Origin: Bacteroidota bacterium
GTDB taxonomy: Bacteria; Bacteroidota; Rhodothermia; Rhodothermales; Bin80
Length of the DNA: 64,000 nucleotides
Direction of reading: 5' to 3'
Assembly: GCA_026708685.1 (NCBI GenBank)
Contig: JAPOUL010000016.1
Span: 1-64,000, forward strand
In this document: piece by piece, positions 26,801 to 36,460 of the stretch
Position numbering within the stretch: position 1 is the first letter of the stretch
Layout: each line of letters opens with the position of its first letter
Translations under genes and position numbers: made by a program
The notes under the pieces: generated by a model
Seen by the model: only the letters and a program-made list of their open reading frames with translations
Database searches by the model: none
What the model was told of the DNA's origin: nothing

Positions 26801-27124
26801 CTGAAAGTATTTCCAGACGATTGGCGGCTCGTAACGGGTCATTCGGTTTTTGTTCACCCGCTTAGTGTGCTTCACAATATTTTGATCATATTCCAGTAAT
26901 AAACTCTCAGGAAGTTTCTTAGATGATGAGCAGTGCTCTGCCAGATGGGTATGGAAGTGGTGAGAATTACTAACATTAAGCCCTTCTTTTAAGTTTATTT
27001 TCAGAACAGAGGCCAGTTGATCAAAATCCATCACATTGAACAAAGACAGTATCCATTGATTCAGAATCAATTTATGTGGAAACGGTATCTTCGTTTTTTT
27101 GCGACTTCTCCGTGATCTAATCAT
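23900..27124 (-). CDS. res: Type III-like restriction endonuclease (Res), helicase-nuclease subunit
   Basis: A 1074-aa SF2 helicase. The Walker A motif MATGSGKT is near residue 170, the DEAD-like box LIDEGHRG near 273, and a C-terminal helicase lobe carries [19 protein letters not shown] and QLFGRGVRL. Near residue 970 is a PD-(D/E)xK-like nuclease motif: FYPDFILW, then ILFIDPKG. This is the ATP-dependent translocating and cleaving subunit of type III restriction systems. Its start codon overlaps the mod stop codon in ATGA, so it is translationally coupled. It is longer than EcoP1I-type Res but collinear in domain order. Confidence 0.88.
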   Translation of the reverse strand: MIRSRRSRKKTKIPFPHKLILNQWILSLFNVMDFDQLASVLKINLKEGLNVSNSHHFHTHLAEHCSSSKKLPESLLLEYDQNIVKHTKRVNKNRMTRYEPPIVWKYFQYLALLFCEIYLDRYFRDPESLLAELNRQIDIYNLGKPKLEKIEKFDDSKKASTQLNKLAFWMATGSGKTLIMHINLFQYLHYLSKYGKPRELNRILLLTPNEGLSRQHLHEFHSSGIVAHLFEKNRSGLFHDQTVEILEITKLKEDMGDKTVAVDAFEGNNLVLIDEGHRGASAGKGGVWMGYRNALCENGFSFEYSATFGHAIKGNLDLTNIYAKSILYDYSYRYFYSDGYGKDYQILNLDNIKEKSHLDTYMVACLISFFQQQILYRNQEHVFRPFNIENPLWIFVGGRVTATLAKKDASDIVEILKFLDRYVSDRSGSIHRIDQVLHQGLVNYQGKNILAERFTYLDTLNLSPSQIYDETITTIFNSSIRGRLCIENLKQASGEIALKLGSRGEPFGVINVGDDGKLVRICDEMGLHTEESEFSKSIFHELNQSDSKVNILIGSKKFTEGWNSWRVSTMGLMNVGKSEGAQIIQLFGRGVRLKGQNMSLKRSIQTDQSVERPNHIGILETLGIFGIHADYMAQFRDFLIEEGLPTNEDRVEFILPVIKNFGKQKLKTVRIKKKINGVTTESGTAFEQLGPTPTLAPPDLENDPTTEYLYKNPVRLNWYPMIQAMKSKTEIGEDIDAVQDPVSLNSEQIAFFDYDFLYLELHRFKTERGWYNLNLSPSVIKELLSDQHWYRLLIPPSEMIGDSYDKVRLWQEIALALLKKYMERYYTFRMRQWELPHLEYSLLDDNDPNLLGISDSSEEEGYYRIIIDQSKDEIVAELNHLKDAIERREAVEWEFKGIEAHWFGHHLFEPLLTVESKLVEISPAPLNKSELAFVKDLRFFLRRNPDFCENREVYLLRNLSRGRGVGFFEAGNFYPDFILWLVSQGKQKILFIDPKGIRHLSVDNPKIQFFKTIKEIEERLDDRNVSLHSFIISNTQSTEMSRMWSISKQELEHLNILFQEEDKYSYIQKMFSAI

Positions 27125-30100
27125 AGTAGATCCTCACAATTGAACATTTGACTATGGAAATCATCTTCAATCAGTCGCACTTCCCATGAATTGGACGAAT
27201 TTTTTAGCTTTTCAAGATTGGTTCCCCCATTGATCCAGATAATATCAAATTCACTTTTTTGATCTGAAGAGTAATGGCTCATAAACCATGTATCTAGCAC
27301 GAGATTATCTTTTTCCTGATTCCCATTGAGCGTTCGCCAGATAATAAGGGCATTTTGTCCATCTGGTGTAGAACCTGTGATCGTTCGAAACCAGTATGAT
27401 CCATTTAAATCAGGTCTTAAATCCCCTTTAATGTGGAGACGTTTCTCTTGATCTCTTTGAAATTCAGCAGTGAATTTTTGCGGAGCAGAGATCGTGTTAA
27501 CCGTTAGGCCGATCAACCAGTTAAACGTTTCTATCAGGTCAACATGAATCGCTTGATTCTCGTCGGACCCAGGCATTTTAACGTTAAGCTTGTAGGCATC
27601 GGGGGAATCAAAACCTTGAATATTGAGCAGAGACTGGCTCCCGCGAGTCTCAACATCAAGCATATAACGAAGAGTATACTTTTCACGGAAGCCATTAATA
27701 CCCTCTGATTCGGGATGATCAAGAAGATTTTTTTGTGGAGGAGTTGAATCAAGTTCCAAGTTATTGAGTGTATCTTCATAGGATTCAAGTCGAATAACCT
27801 TAAAAATCCGCGGACTACGTGCAATCTCAATCTGAGTGGCTTGGCGTGCAGGACTTCCATCTTTCCATTCGGGTGTAAATGTTACTTTTTTAAGGCGCGG
27901 GAGTAGAACTGTATCAAAATAGTTTCCCATCTCAACGAGAGTGAATTTTCGGCGGTGACCGTCTTTGCGGTTTAAGCAAATAACAGCGTGTCCAGTAGTT
28001 CCAGAGCCAGCGAAATAATCTAATACTTCACCGTCAAGATTCTCGCCTAGCGTCACATACAAAACATCTTTAGTTGCCCCCAAAGCTTTAGGAAAGCCAA
28101 ATTCTGATTGCCCAAAGAGTTTATTAAGTAGTTTAGTACCGTGGGATGCTGCATCATACTTACTGCTGATCCAGACGGATTTTGGCCTTTTGCCGCGTTT
28201 AATGCGATCTTTCAACAATACCTTCCAATCTCCTGAGCTACGTTGTTCAATTTTGATTTCCCCCCTTGATACATGATTAAGGAAAGAAGGGGGAGTTTTA
28301 CGCCAAACACGTTTTTTACCGTTACTATCTAGTGGCAAGATTTCAATTGCTCCTAAAGTATTAGTTAGATGAATGTGTCCAGAATCTGGCTGATAATAGA
28401 TTGGGTAGAAAGAATTAGGACGCTCTTCAGGTGTAGAAAATCCTCCTGTTCGCAGAAAGTCACGCCACTTGAAAGCACCGATTTCATCTACTTCTGTATA
28501 TGATTCAAGTGCATTGTCTGAAAGTGGAAAGAATCTAATTTCAGCATTAGTTCCTGGTAACCCAAAGAAATGATAGTACTCGTGACAGGTTGCTAAGAAC
28601 CGATCATTTGTTCTTCCAGATGGTTTTGTTTCGACTACAAGTGTACCTAATGACCCACTGGATCCAAATATGGAATTAAGTAGCTTGGAGAGATTGTCAT
28701 TTTCAAAATCATCAATGGCTACACTTAATACAGATTCTTTATGGAGCATTCCTTGGGTTCGTAAGATCCCTTGTTGGAGTAGTGTCATCCAAGTGGAATG
28801 ACGATATTCGTTTTTGTAGAGTAAAGATGCTTCAGAAGTATTATACGGAGGATCAATGTAGACGCACTTAATACGTTTATGATTATAGGTTGACATGAGC
28901 GAAAGTGCTTGAAAATTTTCGCTGTGAAAGAGGGTTCCGTCTGTTTGATCATCTAAATTCTCAATAGACGCAAGTAACCGATCAGTAAAATCACGACAGA
29001 AATGCCTAGTATCCACCATAAGAGTTGGGTGTGCATTCAGAAACTCCGTAGAAATGTGATCGGTGTATCCTGGAGTCACCAAGTCGCCATTAATCTTATC
29101 AACTGAATAAAGATCTATCCATTCCTGACATTGAGATTGATTGTTAATGATTTCGGGGTAGAACTCTTCGGGGATAGTGCCAATCGTGATGCAGTAACTT
29201 GTCTCAGTAACAAATTTTTTCTTGAGCCATAATTTTTTCTGAAAGTCCTCCAACTGGGCAAGAAAGTCTATGATTTTATTCGCAATCGTTCGGATTACCT
29301 TAACTGTAGAGAGAAAATGCTGTACGTGAAAGATGGTCGCGTTTTGTACATCGTCCAGATGAATGACTTCGTTTTTGATATAGAAATCCAATTCACGTCT
29401 CAGGAAAGCACCCAAGTCTTTGTGGATGAAGAAATCATACGTATTCCGAGCTGTATATCGTCGGATATGGGCTTCAAGTTTACTGTATTGGGCAGAGTTA
29501 CCATTGGAAAGATCATGAGCAGTAGATAATCCCGTAATCCATTGAGAAAGATCAGGATTGGTAATAGACAGAATGCACTTGGTGGCAAGTTGTATGAGAT
29601 CCTGTTGAGTAGGCGGTTTCTTTCTGACAGTTCGATCGTTTTCGGGCCAATCAGCCAGAGTGGATGGACGGTACTCAAAGCGAATGATCAACTCTTTGCC
29701 CTGATTACCATCTTCCTCAAAGATAAAATCATCACCAGACTTCCAGCTAGATGCAAGTACAAACACATGTCCTTTCCCATTGGGCGCTTTATTATTGTTA
29801 TGTTCACTCTCCGTAGCATCCGAAAGCTTGAAATGCACACGCATCGGATCATTGCCATCCTCTGGTTGTAATCTAAATGTATAGTCGCGAAGATACTCGC
29901 TTGACTTGATATAGTATTGGTCCTTGTTAGCCCAATGGAGCGTGACTTCCTCTCCCTCGTACGGGATAGCATATACTCCTGATTTATAGACGCGCTTGGC
30001 AATAAAATCTCCCTCTGAGTAATAGCGACGGAAGAAGTGATACAAATGATCATAGACATTATTGATCAGATGTTCTACATCGGGCGAAATGGTTTCAATG

Positions 30101-30384
30101 TGAGCATGTATATCTCTGACTACAGGAGAGACATCGGGGTCAATTAATGCCTCTCTGAGGTTCTCTTCCATCTTAGAAACTCTCCGTTCTAACAATGATT
30201 TATCAATAGCTTGATATTCTTTAAAGGCTTCTTTAACCTGCGGGAAAAGATCATTGTCAAGAAATGTGGAAATTTCAGCCCTTTTCGCACGCATAATACG
30301 GTAAAGCCCAAAGTCCAGATCAGGTTGATCTAACTGGAAGAGTTCTGCCAGTAATCCTTTGAGTTTTTCATATTTTTCAATCAT
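27121..30384 (-). CDS. mod: Type III-like DNA methyltransferase (Mod), beta-class
   Basis: A protein of about 1087 aa. The motif order DPPY (IDPPYNTSE, near residue 510) before the SAM-binding FAGSGTT (near residue 790) identifies a beta-class N6-adenine or N4-cytosine amino-methyltransferase of the Mod type. The region between them should be the target-recognition domain. The unusually long N-terminal half (~500 aa) contains the YYSEGDF ... [11 protein letters not shown] ... [10 protein letters not shown] block found in long Mod proteins. The ATG at 30384 (MIEKYEKLK) is preferred; an ATG seven codons upstream (30405) is possible. The gene is first in a two-gene operon with res and lies about 290 bp from tRNA-Thr. 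Confidence 0.86.
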   Translation of the reverse strand: MIEKYEKLKGLLAELFQLDQPDLDFGLYRIMRAKRAEISTFLDNDLFPQVKEAFKEYQAIDKSLLERRVSKMEENLREALIDPDVSPVVRDIHAHIETISPDVEHLINNVYDHLYHFFRRYYSEGDFIAKRVYKSGVYAIPYEGEEVTLHWANKDQYYIKSSEYLRDYTFRLQPEDGNDPMRVHFKLSDATESEHNNNKAPNGKGHVFVLASSWKSGDDFIFEEDGNQGKELIIRFEYRPSTLADWPENDRTVRKKPPTQQDLIQLATKCILSITNPDLSQWITGLSTAHDLSNGNSAQYSKLEAHIRRYTARNTYDFFIHKDLGAFLRRELDFYIKNEVIHLDDVQNATIFHVQHFLSTVKVIRTIANKIIDFLAQLEDFQKKLWLKKKFVTETSYCITIGTIPEEFYPEIINNQSQCQEWIDLYSVDKINGDLVTPGYTDHISTEFLNAHPTLMVDTRHFCRDFTDRLLASIENLDDQTDGTLFHSENFQALSLMSTYNHKRIKCVYIDPPYNTSEASLLYKNEYRHSTWMTLLQQGILRTQGMLHKESVLSVAIDDFENDNLSKLLNSIFGSSGSLGTLVVETKPSGRTNDRFLATCHEYYHFFGLPGTNAEIRFFPLSDNALESYTEVDEIGAFKWRDFLRTGGFSTPEERPNSFYPIYYQPDSGHIHLTNTLGAIEILPLDSNGKKRVWRKTPPSFLNHVSRGEIKIEQRSSGDWKVLLKDRIKRGKRPKSVWISSKYDAASHGTKLLNKLFGQSEFGFPKALGATKDVLYVTLGENLDGEVLDYFAGSGTTGHAVICLNRKDGHRRKFTLVEMGNYFDTVLLPRLKKVTFTPEWKDGSPARQATQIEIARSPRIFKVIRLESYEDTLNNLELDSTPPQKNLLDHPESEGINGFREKYTLRYMLDVETRGSQSLLNIQGFDSPDAYKLNVKMPGSDENQAIHVDLIETFNWLIGLTVNTISAPQKFTAEFQRDQEKRLHIKGDLRPDLNGSYWFRTITGSTPDGQNALIIWRTLNGNQEKDNLVLDTWFMSHYSSDQKSEFDIIWINGGTNLEKLKNSSNSWEVRLIEDDFHSQMFNCEDLL

Positions 30385-30672
30385 ACTTATTTGATGTATA
30401 GGCAAATTCTGGAAGGTGGAATGAATTGTGACAGGAAAACGAACTAAGTTAATAAAATGTTCAGTAAAATCAAAATACTCATGTCAATTTTGAATGACAA
30501 TGAAGGCTTTTGAATAATCGCAATGTTTTCGTGGAAATATTGCCAAGAGGCACTTATGACGCGTTAATTAGAATTGACAGGGAGGTTTTCAAATGGCTCA
30601 TAAGATGGTTTAGAAGAAGTCTATGAGAATGAAATCCTCACATCATATGGCTTGGAAGATCATGGTGGGAAG

Positions 30673-30744
30673 AGCCAACGGCCGGACTTGAACCGGCGAC
30701 CTGCTCATTACGAGTGAGCTGCTCTACCACTGAGCTACGTTGGC
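30673..30744 (-). tRNA. tRNA-Thr (anticodon CGU)
   Basis: A complete 72-nt minus-strand cloverleaf: acceptor GCCAACG/CGTTGGC, D arm GCTC/GAGC, anticodon stem GCTCA/TGAGC with loop CTCGTAA (anticodon CGT in DNA), and T arm GCCGG/CCGGC with TTCAAGT. The discriminator base is U. CCA is not encoded. It lies between the type III system and the carboxypeptidase gene; tRNA genes often mark insertion points, but I see no attachment-site repeat here. Confidence 0.95.
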
Positions 30745-30903
30745 TGAACCGTATTTCACGCACAGTTCTGATTGTAGTTTCTCATTTCTGAACGATTTGA
30801 TGGAGTGTGAGGTTGGAAATTCTCCTTGAAGATCAGATTCAAGAATGATGGAATGTCCCAAAAGGTTGCTATCTTTGGGGCATCTTCTCTTCCATGTACT
30901 TGA

Positions 30904-32418
30904 ATGGATTCTAAGTGTCAGGCTTATTTTACAGAACTTCTTGGGATTGTTAAAACCGTAGGTGATCTTCAATCTACGGCATCCCTACTTGAATGGGATC
31001 AGGAAACCTATATGCCAAAAGGGGCTATGGATTCCAGATCTCGTCAGGTCTCCACGCTCAGCTCATTAGCTCACGAGATTTTCATTCGTGACCGTACAGG
31101 TGAATTACTTGAGATGCTCTCTGGCACAGATGGAGAATCAGTAGGGTTTCAGGAAAGTTTGATTCGTGTGACCCAACGAGATTTTTCCCGAGCACGCAAA
31201 CTATCTCCCGAGCTGGTTGGATGCATTGCAGAGACAACATCCAAGGCAAAGTCCACATGGATTCATGCCTACAATGAGAATGATTTTGGAAATTTCGCCG
31301 ACGATTTGGAAAAGATCGTGGATTTGTGTCTTCAGAAAGCGGAAGCAATTGGATATGAGGAGCATCCGTATGATGCACTTCTTGACGAGTATGAACCTGA
31401 CATGACCTCAGCCCAGGTGACAAGTCTTTTTGAGGATTTAAGGGCATCACTGATTCCAATGGTGCAGGCGATTCAGGAGAGTTCATCTCCCAAGCATGAG
31501 TATCTTCATCTTTCATATGATGGGGATATTCAGTGGGATTTTGGAATGGAAATTTTACGTGATATAGGTTTTGATTTCCAGCGAGGCCGACAGGATATGT
31601 CTGCCCATCCTTTCAGTACTTCTTTTTCAGTGAATGATGTACGCATCACTACACGAGTGAATGAGAGAAACCTCGTTTCTGGACTATTCAGTTCGTTACA
31701 TGAGGCAGGGCATGGGATGTATGAGCAGGGAATTGATGCAGAACTTGACGGTACATTATTGGCTCAGGGAACGTCGCTTGGCATTCATGAGTCACAGTCA
31801 CGGCTATGGGAAAACCAAGTCGGACGAAGTTTTCCGTTCTGGACATGCTATTATCGTGATTTACAGCAACGATTCAAAAGTCAACTGGGCAATGTTTCTT
31901 TAAATGACTTCTATCACTCAATCAACAGGGTTCATCCGTCACCTGTCCGAGTGGATGCAGATGAAGTCACCTACAACTTACATATTATGCTTCGGTTTGA
32001 GATAGAGATGAGGCTAATAGAACAGAAGTTGTCTGTCAGAGAACTGCCCGAGCTCTGGATGGATACCATGCAAGACTATCTGGGGATCCAACCAGAAAAT
32101 GATACGCAAGGAGTTCTACAAGATATTCACTGGGCGTTGGGAGCCATAGGATATTTCCCAACCTATGCAATCGGGAATCTGATGTCTGCACAGATCTTTT
32201 CCTGTGCACAAAATGCCATCCCGGACCTCCATGATCAGATTGCGATGGGTAAGTTTCATCCCTTACGGCAGTGGCTTCAGGTCAATATTTTTCAATGGGG
32301 GCGAAAAATGTCTGCAACTCAAATTCTTGAACGTCTCACAGGCGGAGGAATTACGGCTTCTCCATGGCTTGAATATATACGGAAAAAATATAGCGTCATC
32401 TATGGAACCTTGCCATAG
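30904..32418 (+). CDS. M32 family metallocarboxypeptidase (carboxypeptidase Taq)
   Basis: A 504-aa zinc peptidase of family M32 that removes C-terminal residues from peptides in the cytoplasm. The zinc motif HEAGH lies in SSLHEAGHGMYEQG, and the third ligand region is IHESQSRLWEN, both hallmark sequences. HPSPVRVDADEVTYNLHI is the conserved M32 substrate region. The N-terminal SLLEWDQETYMPKGA is also typical. Length matches the family (~500 aa). It probably forms a unit with the downstream hibernation factor 40 bp away. Confidence 0.94.
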   Translation: MDSKCQAYFTELLGIVKTVGDLQSTASLLEWDQETYMPKGAMDSRSRQVSTLSSLAHEIFIRDRTGELLEMLSGTDGESVGFQESLIRVTQRDFSRARKLSPELVGCIAETTSKAKSTWIHAYNENDFGNFADDLEKIVDLCLQKAEAIGYEEHPYDALLDEYEPDMTSAQVTSLFEDLRASLIPMVQAIQESSSPKHEYLHLSYDGDIQWDFGMEILRDIGFDFQRGRQDMSAHPFSTSFSVNDVRITTRVNERNLVSGLFSSLHEAGHGMYEQGIDAELDGTLLAQGTSLGIHESQSRLWENQVGRSFPFWTCYYRDLQQRFKSQLGNVSLNDFYHSINRVHPSPVRVDADEVTYNLHIMLRFEIEMRLIEQKLSVRELPELWMDTMQDYLGIQPENDTQGVLQDIHWALGAIGYFPTYAIGNLMSAQIFSCAQNAIPDLHDQIAMGKFHPLRQWLQVNIFQWGRKMSATQILERLTGGGITASPWLEYIRKKYSVIYGTLP

Positions 32419-32458
32419 TTGATTTGGTTATTCATCATCATTACTCATCTCTAATTCT

Positions 32459-32827
32459 ATGACATCCGATTCACATTCATCTGAGCATACGCCCAAGTTT
32501 GACATTGAGTACTACACCGAAAGTGCAAGTCTCTCGGAGCGAGAAAAAAAGATCATTGAGAGCCGAATTCACAAACTGGCACGCGGTCATCGAGATATCT
32601 CTGGTGCCTCTGTTGCCTTGGAGTGTGTCAGTGGAGCCAATAAGCGTGCGGAGTACAAAGCCCGCCTTGTCGTCTATTGTAAGCCAGCAAACGTAGCTGC
32701 TTCCCGCACCCATGACGCTGTCTATTCTGCCGTTACGGATGCTTTGGATGCAGTGGAGCGGCAGATTCGTGACCAACGTGAGCGAATGCGTGATCGTCAT
32801 AGAACCCATCGCACCGTCCATCCGTGA
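32459..32827 (+). CDS. hpf: Ribosome hibernation promoting factor (HPF/RaiA family, short form)
   Basis: A 122-aa protein with the sigma-54-modulation/HPF fold: FDIEYYTESASLSEREKKIIESRI, then VALECVSG, KARLVVYC, and a final helix AVTDALDAVERQIRDQRERM. This class binds the 30S subunit in stationary phase and blocks the mRNA/tRNA channel. The long-form C-terminal dimerisation domain is absent, so this is the short type. The tail is Arg/His-rich. It lies 40 bp after the carboxypeptidase gene on the same strand. Confidence 0.85.
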   Translation: MTSDSHSSEHTPKFDIEYYTESASLSEREKKIIESRIHKLARGHRDISGASVALECVSGANKRAEYKARLVVYCKPANVAASRTHDAVYSAVTDALDAVERQIRDQRERMRDRHRTHRTVHP

Positions 32828-33149
32828 GTTGCTATTTTGGATTTTCTCAGTATATTTCGATGGATTTGATCGTCATGGAAGAAAATCTTGGGTTCAGTAG
32901 GCATGTATGGATTGGTTCACTCACGCATCGGACTTTGCTTCCTTGATCTTATATACCGGTGCACTCTCTGTTGTAAATACTCGTGAAAAAATCCTTTAAC
33001 TCTTCCTTTGATCTCACCAATCAGGTGGAAGTACATGTTATAAATAGCTATGAGGAAGAAAACCAATCATTCCCCAAATTTTTGACCTACGGTCAGTTAA
33101 ATTTGACAGTACATTTTACCTGCCCATTTTCAAGGTTTGATTACAGAGC
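32828..33149. other. Intergenic region upstream of DAHP synthase
   Basis: About 320 bases with no gene I can support. It should hold the promoter of the DAHP synthase gene; a TAnnTTTG-type element is at 33098-33105. Poly-A and T-rich stretches occur, but there is no strong terminator hairpin after hpf. Confidence 0.4.
33098..33105 (+). promoter_or_regulatory. Candidate Bacteroidota -7 element for the DAHP synthase gene
   Basis: TAAATTTG matches the TAnnTTTG -7 consensus of Bacteroidota primary-sigma promoters, 44 bases before the ATG. No good TTTG -33 partner is found at the expected 19-base distance, so support is limited. Confidence 0.25.
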
Positions 33150-34511
33150 ATGAAACAGAACGCTACTCTGGATTGGTCTCCCAGTTCGTGGAGACAAAAA
33201 AAGGCTATTCAGCAGGTTGATTATACGGATGAAGAACATCTTTCATCTGTTTTGTCTAACCTCAATCAGTTCCCTCCTTTGGTCACATCATGGGAGATTG
33301 AAGGGCTTCGCACACAGCTAGCGGAAGCAGCAGCGGGGCGAAGGTTTGTCCTTCAGGGTGGAGACTGTGCGGAGAGTTTTGAGGACTGTAGAGTGGAACT
33401 CATCAAAAATAGATTGAAGATTTTACTCCAGATGAGCGTGATTTTGATCTATGGGCTAAAAATGCCCGTGGTTCGGATTGGGCGCTTTGCTGGGCAGTAT
33501 GCAAAACCGAGGAGTGCATCTACCGAGACAAGGGATGGCGTTTCATTGCCTTCCTATCGTGGGGATAACATCAATGCACCCGAATTTACACAGGAGGCAA
33601 GAGTCCCCAACCCTGATCGTCTACTACAAGCCTATTACTGCTCTGCCATCCAGTTGAATCTGGTTCGGGCACTTGCAGATGCAGGTTTTGCCGATCTTCA
33701 TAATGCCGATAACTGGAACCTGAGCTTTGCACAAGAGGCACCCTATATTGAGAGTTATCACAAGATCATTCAAAAGATTCATAAAGCGTTGGATTTTGCC
33801 AAAATTGTGTCCGACCATCCGATCGGAGGGCTTGGTCGAGTCCAGTTTTTTACAAGTCACGAAGCACTTCATTTACCCTATGAGGAAGTCTTTACACGAG
33901 ATGTTGCTCATAAAAATGCGATCTATAACCTGTCTACGCACCTACCCTGGATCGGCAAGCGTACATTGTTTAACGACAGTGCTCATGTGGAATACATGCG
34001 TGGAATACGTAATCCTATTGGGTTCAAGATCGGTCATGATATGGCCCCCAGTGATCTGACGGCACTGGTACGAAATTTGAATCCACTCAATGATCCCGGC
34101 AGACTCATGATCATTACGCGGATGGGGGCATCAAAAATTGCCGATTCCTTACCTCAACTGATTGATGCAATTCAGCGAGCGGGGTTGAATGTCTTATGGG
34201 TGTGTGATCCCATGCATGGCAATACAGAGACTGCAGCTGGTGGAATCAAAACTCGAAAGTTTGGTAACATCCTCGCGGAGTTGGAATGCGTAATCGATAT
34301 GCACGCCCGAATGAAGACCGTTTTGGGTGGAGTCCATTTTGAACTGACAGGTGAAGATGTCACCGAATGTGTTGGTGGTGCAAGTGGAGTAGAGGAGTGT
34401 GATCTCAATCAGCGATATCATTCCACCGTAGATCCGAGACTGAATGTAAGTCAGTCCTTGGAAATGGCTCTCAAGATTGCTCAGAAATATCAAGATTTTG
34501 ATATTTCCTGA
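33150..34511 (+). CDS. Class II 3-deoxy-D-arabino-heptulosonate 7-phosphate (DAHP) synthase
   Basis: The first enzyme of the shikimate pathway, joining phosphoenolpyruvate and erythrose 4-phosphate. The 453-aa protein is of the class II (plant/Mycobacterium) type. Signatures are WSPSSWRQKKAIQQVDY at the N-terminus, RRFVLQGGDCAESFEDC with the metal-binding Cys, VVRIGRFAGQYAKPRS, and WVCDPMHGNT with the metal-ligand His. GGVHFELTGEDVTECVGG and NQRYHSTVDPRLN follow near the C-terminus. It supplies chorismate, the precursor for the Trp branch whose genes lie 22 kb away. It ends 12 bp from the convergent Sel1 gene. Confidence 0.95.
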   Translation: MKQNATLDWSPSSWRQKKAIQQVDYTDEEHLSSVLSNLNQFPPLVTSWEIEGLRTQLAEAAAGRRFVLQGGDCAESFEDCRVELIKNRLKILLQMSVILIYGLKMPVVRIGRFAGQYAKPRSASTETRDGVSLPSYRGDNINAPEFTQEARVPNPDRLLQAYYCSAIQLNLVRALADAGFADLHNADNWNLSFAQEAPYIESYHKIIQKIHKALDFAKIVSDHPIGGLGRVQFFTSHEALHLPYEEVFTRDVAHKNAIYNLSTHLPWIGKRTLFNDSAHVEYMRGIRNPIGFKIGHDMAPSDLTALVRNLNPLNDPGRLMIITRMGASKIADSLPQLIDAIQRAGLNVLWVCDPMHGNTETAAGGIKTRKFGNILAELECVIDMHARMKTVLGGVHFELTGEDVTECVGGASGVEECDLNQRYHSTVDPRLNVSQSLEMALKIAQKYQDFDIS

Positions 34512-34523
34512 TCATGGACTCCA

Positions 34524-36329
34524 TCAATGATCAAGTGAATCTTCGGATTTGTGAGAGGAAGAGGGCTGAGAATTGATGAGTGTTTGCAGATGTGCAAGTC
34601 GTTTTTCCGCCTGTATCAGTTCATCGGGAGAGAGTTTTTGTTGAAGCTCATTGACAGCTTCCCATCCCTCATTGTCCCCCCTAGCTGCAAGTTTCATCCA
34701 CGCATAGGCTTCAACGAAATCTTGAGCAAAAGCATCACCCTGGTAATAGTTGATCGCAATTGCAATTTGTGCCTTGGTGTGACCGCGAGTGGCGGCAGTA
34801 TGAGCCCATTTTATGAATTCAACATGATCTTTCTTCACTCCCTGACCTTTCAAGTAAGCCATGCTCACATGGTACTGTGCATGTAGATGTCCCTGTTCTG
34901 CAGATTTTTTAAACCATTGGAAGGATTCTTCAAAATCCTGCTCCACACCATCACCGTTATGATATAAACCCCCTAGATAATACTGGGCTTTGATATGTCC
35001 CTGAGCGGCAGCTTTATGATACCAGTTCGCTGCAATGGTGAAATTTTGACGAACTCCAGTACCATGAGAATAGAGATATCCGAGCCGATACTGGGCCTCA
35101 GCAAGTCCTTGTTCAGCCGCTAAAAAGATCCACCGTGCGACTTCTTCATCATTTTGTTCAACTCCCTTACCCATTGAATAGGCCCTTCCGAGATTGTATT
35201 GGGCCCATACATTACCATTCTCAGCTGCGGCCTTGAGCCACTGGATGGCTTTCTCGTCATTTTGGGAGACTCCTTTACCATCTCGATATGCCATGGATAG
35301 ACGATACTGTGCATCGGTGTCTCCTTGCTCTGCAGCTCTTTTCCACCATAGGACTGATTGGGAATAGTCTTGTGGTACTCCATCTCCTTGATAATAGAGA
35401 CTTCCTATATTGAACTGTGCATCTACATCACCTTGTTGTGCTGCTAAATTCCACCATCTGAAAGCCTTGGAAAGATCTTGTGGAACACCATCTGCACGCT
35501 GATAAATCACCCCAAGATTGTACTGGGCTCTTGTATGACCCTGCTCTGCCGCTTGCTGATAGTATCGGATGGCTTTTGCGATATTCTTATCAATGTCTTC
35601 ACCAGAGTGGTAGAGATTTCCTAAAATAAACTGAGCATTAGCATCATCTTGGTCAGATGCGAGCATATACCACTTTACAGCTTCTTGGATGTCTTGACCA
35701 ACGCCATCTCCATGTCGATAAAGTGTGCCGAGAGTGACTTGAGCACTTGAATCGCCTTGGTCGGCAGCTTTTCTATACCATTTCGCGGCTTGTTGATTAT
35801 CTTGCTGAACCCCCAACCCACGCAGATACATGGTCCCTAAGTTATTTTGGGCTCCTGCAAGTCCTTGAACAGCAGATTTTTCGTACCAATCGGCAGCTTT
35901 ACATGGATCTTCTTGAACACCTTGGCCAAGTCGGTACGCAGTTCCAAGTTCATATTGAGCCTCTGGGTGTTGTTGTGCTGCAGCTTTTCTCCACCACCAA
36001 ACGGCTTTCTCATCGTTTTGCTGAACACCTCGTCCGTGGTGATATGCATATCCGAGCATATTTTGTGACTCAGAGGCACCTTGTTCAGCGGCCTTTCTAA
36101 ACCAAAACTCTGCCTTACAGTAGTCCTGTTCCACGCCATCGCCTCGGTGATACATCACTCCCAGGTTATTCTGTGCCCTTACATGTCCACGCTCAGCGGC
36201 CTGTTTCCACCATTTTTTGGCCTCGGCATGGTCTAGTTGCACTCCAAGCCCTTCTTTGTAGATGCATCCCAAGTCGTATTGGGCTTGAATGTTTCCACAT
36301 TGAGCGGCATATTTGATTTTTTCAACCAT
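34524..36329 (-). CDS. Sel1-repeat (TPR-like) protein with 15 repeats
   Basis: The 601-aa protein is almost wholly made of 15 consecutive 36-residue Sel1-like repeats. Each has the pattern A-Q-x-x-L-G-x-x-Y-x-x-G-x-G-V-x-x-D and then A-x-x-W-x-x-x-A-A-x-Q-G. The repeats start within the first 15 residues, and no signal peptide or transmembrane helix is seen, so it is predicted cytoplasmic, which is less common for the family. Sel1 proteins act as scaffolds for protein complexes; the partner is unknown. The last ~45 residues form a Gln/Leu-rich helix and a Ser/Asp/His tail. The gene is convergent with DAHP synthase. Confidence 0.9.
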   Translation of the reverse strand: MVEKIKYAAQCGNIQAQYDLGCIYKEGLGVQLDHAEAKKWWKQAAERGHVRAQNNLGVMYHRGDGVEQDYCKAEFWFRKAAEQGASESQNMLGYAYHHGRGVQQNDEKAVWWWRKAAAQQHPEAQYELGTAYRLGQGVQEDPCKAADWYEKSAVQGLAGAQNNLGTMYLRGLGVQQDNQQAAKWYRKAADQGDSSAQVTLGTLYRHGDGVGQDIQEAVKWYMLASDQDDANAQFILGNLYHSGEDIDKNIAKAIRYYQQAAEQGHTRAQYNLGVIYQRADGVPQDLSKAFRWWNLAAQQGDVDAQFNIGSLYYQGDGVPQDYSQSVLWWKRAAEQGDTDAQYRLSMAYRDGKGVSQNDEKAIQWLKAAAENGNVWAQYNLGRAYSMGKGVEQNDEEVARWIFLAAEQGLAEAQYRLGYLYSHGTGVRQNFTIAANWYHKAAAQGHIKAQYYLGGLYHNGDGVEQDFEESFQWFKKSAEQGHLHAQYHVSMAYLKGQGVKKDHVEFIKWAHTAATRGHTKAQIAIAINYYQGDAFAQDFVEAYAWMKLAARGDNEGWEAVNELQQKLSPDELIQAEKRLAHLQTLINSQPSSSHKSEDSLDH

Positions 36330-36460
36330 AGGGATTCTGAGTTCTTGTAACGGTTATGAGATGTCTAAATATAAGAACGATGAAGTACGATTTGGTACTT
36401 AACCAAGGGTTTTCTCAATGCTTATAGTTCATTCACAGGAGATTTTGGTCTACCCTCTCT

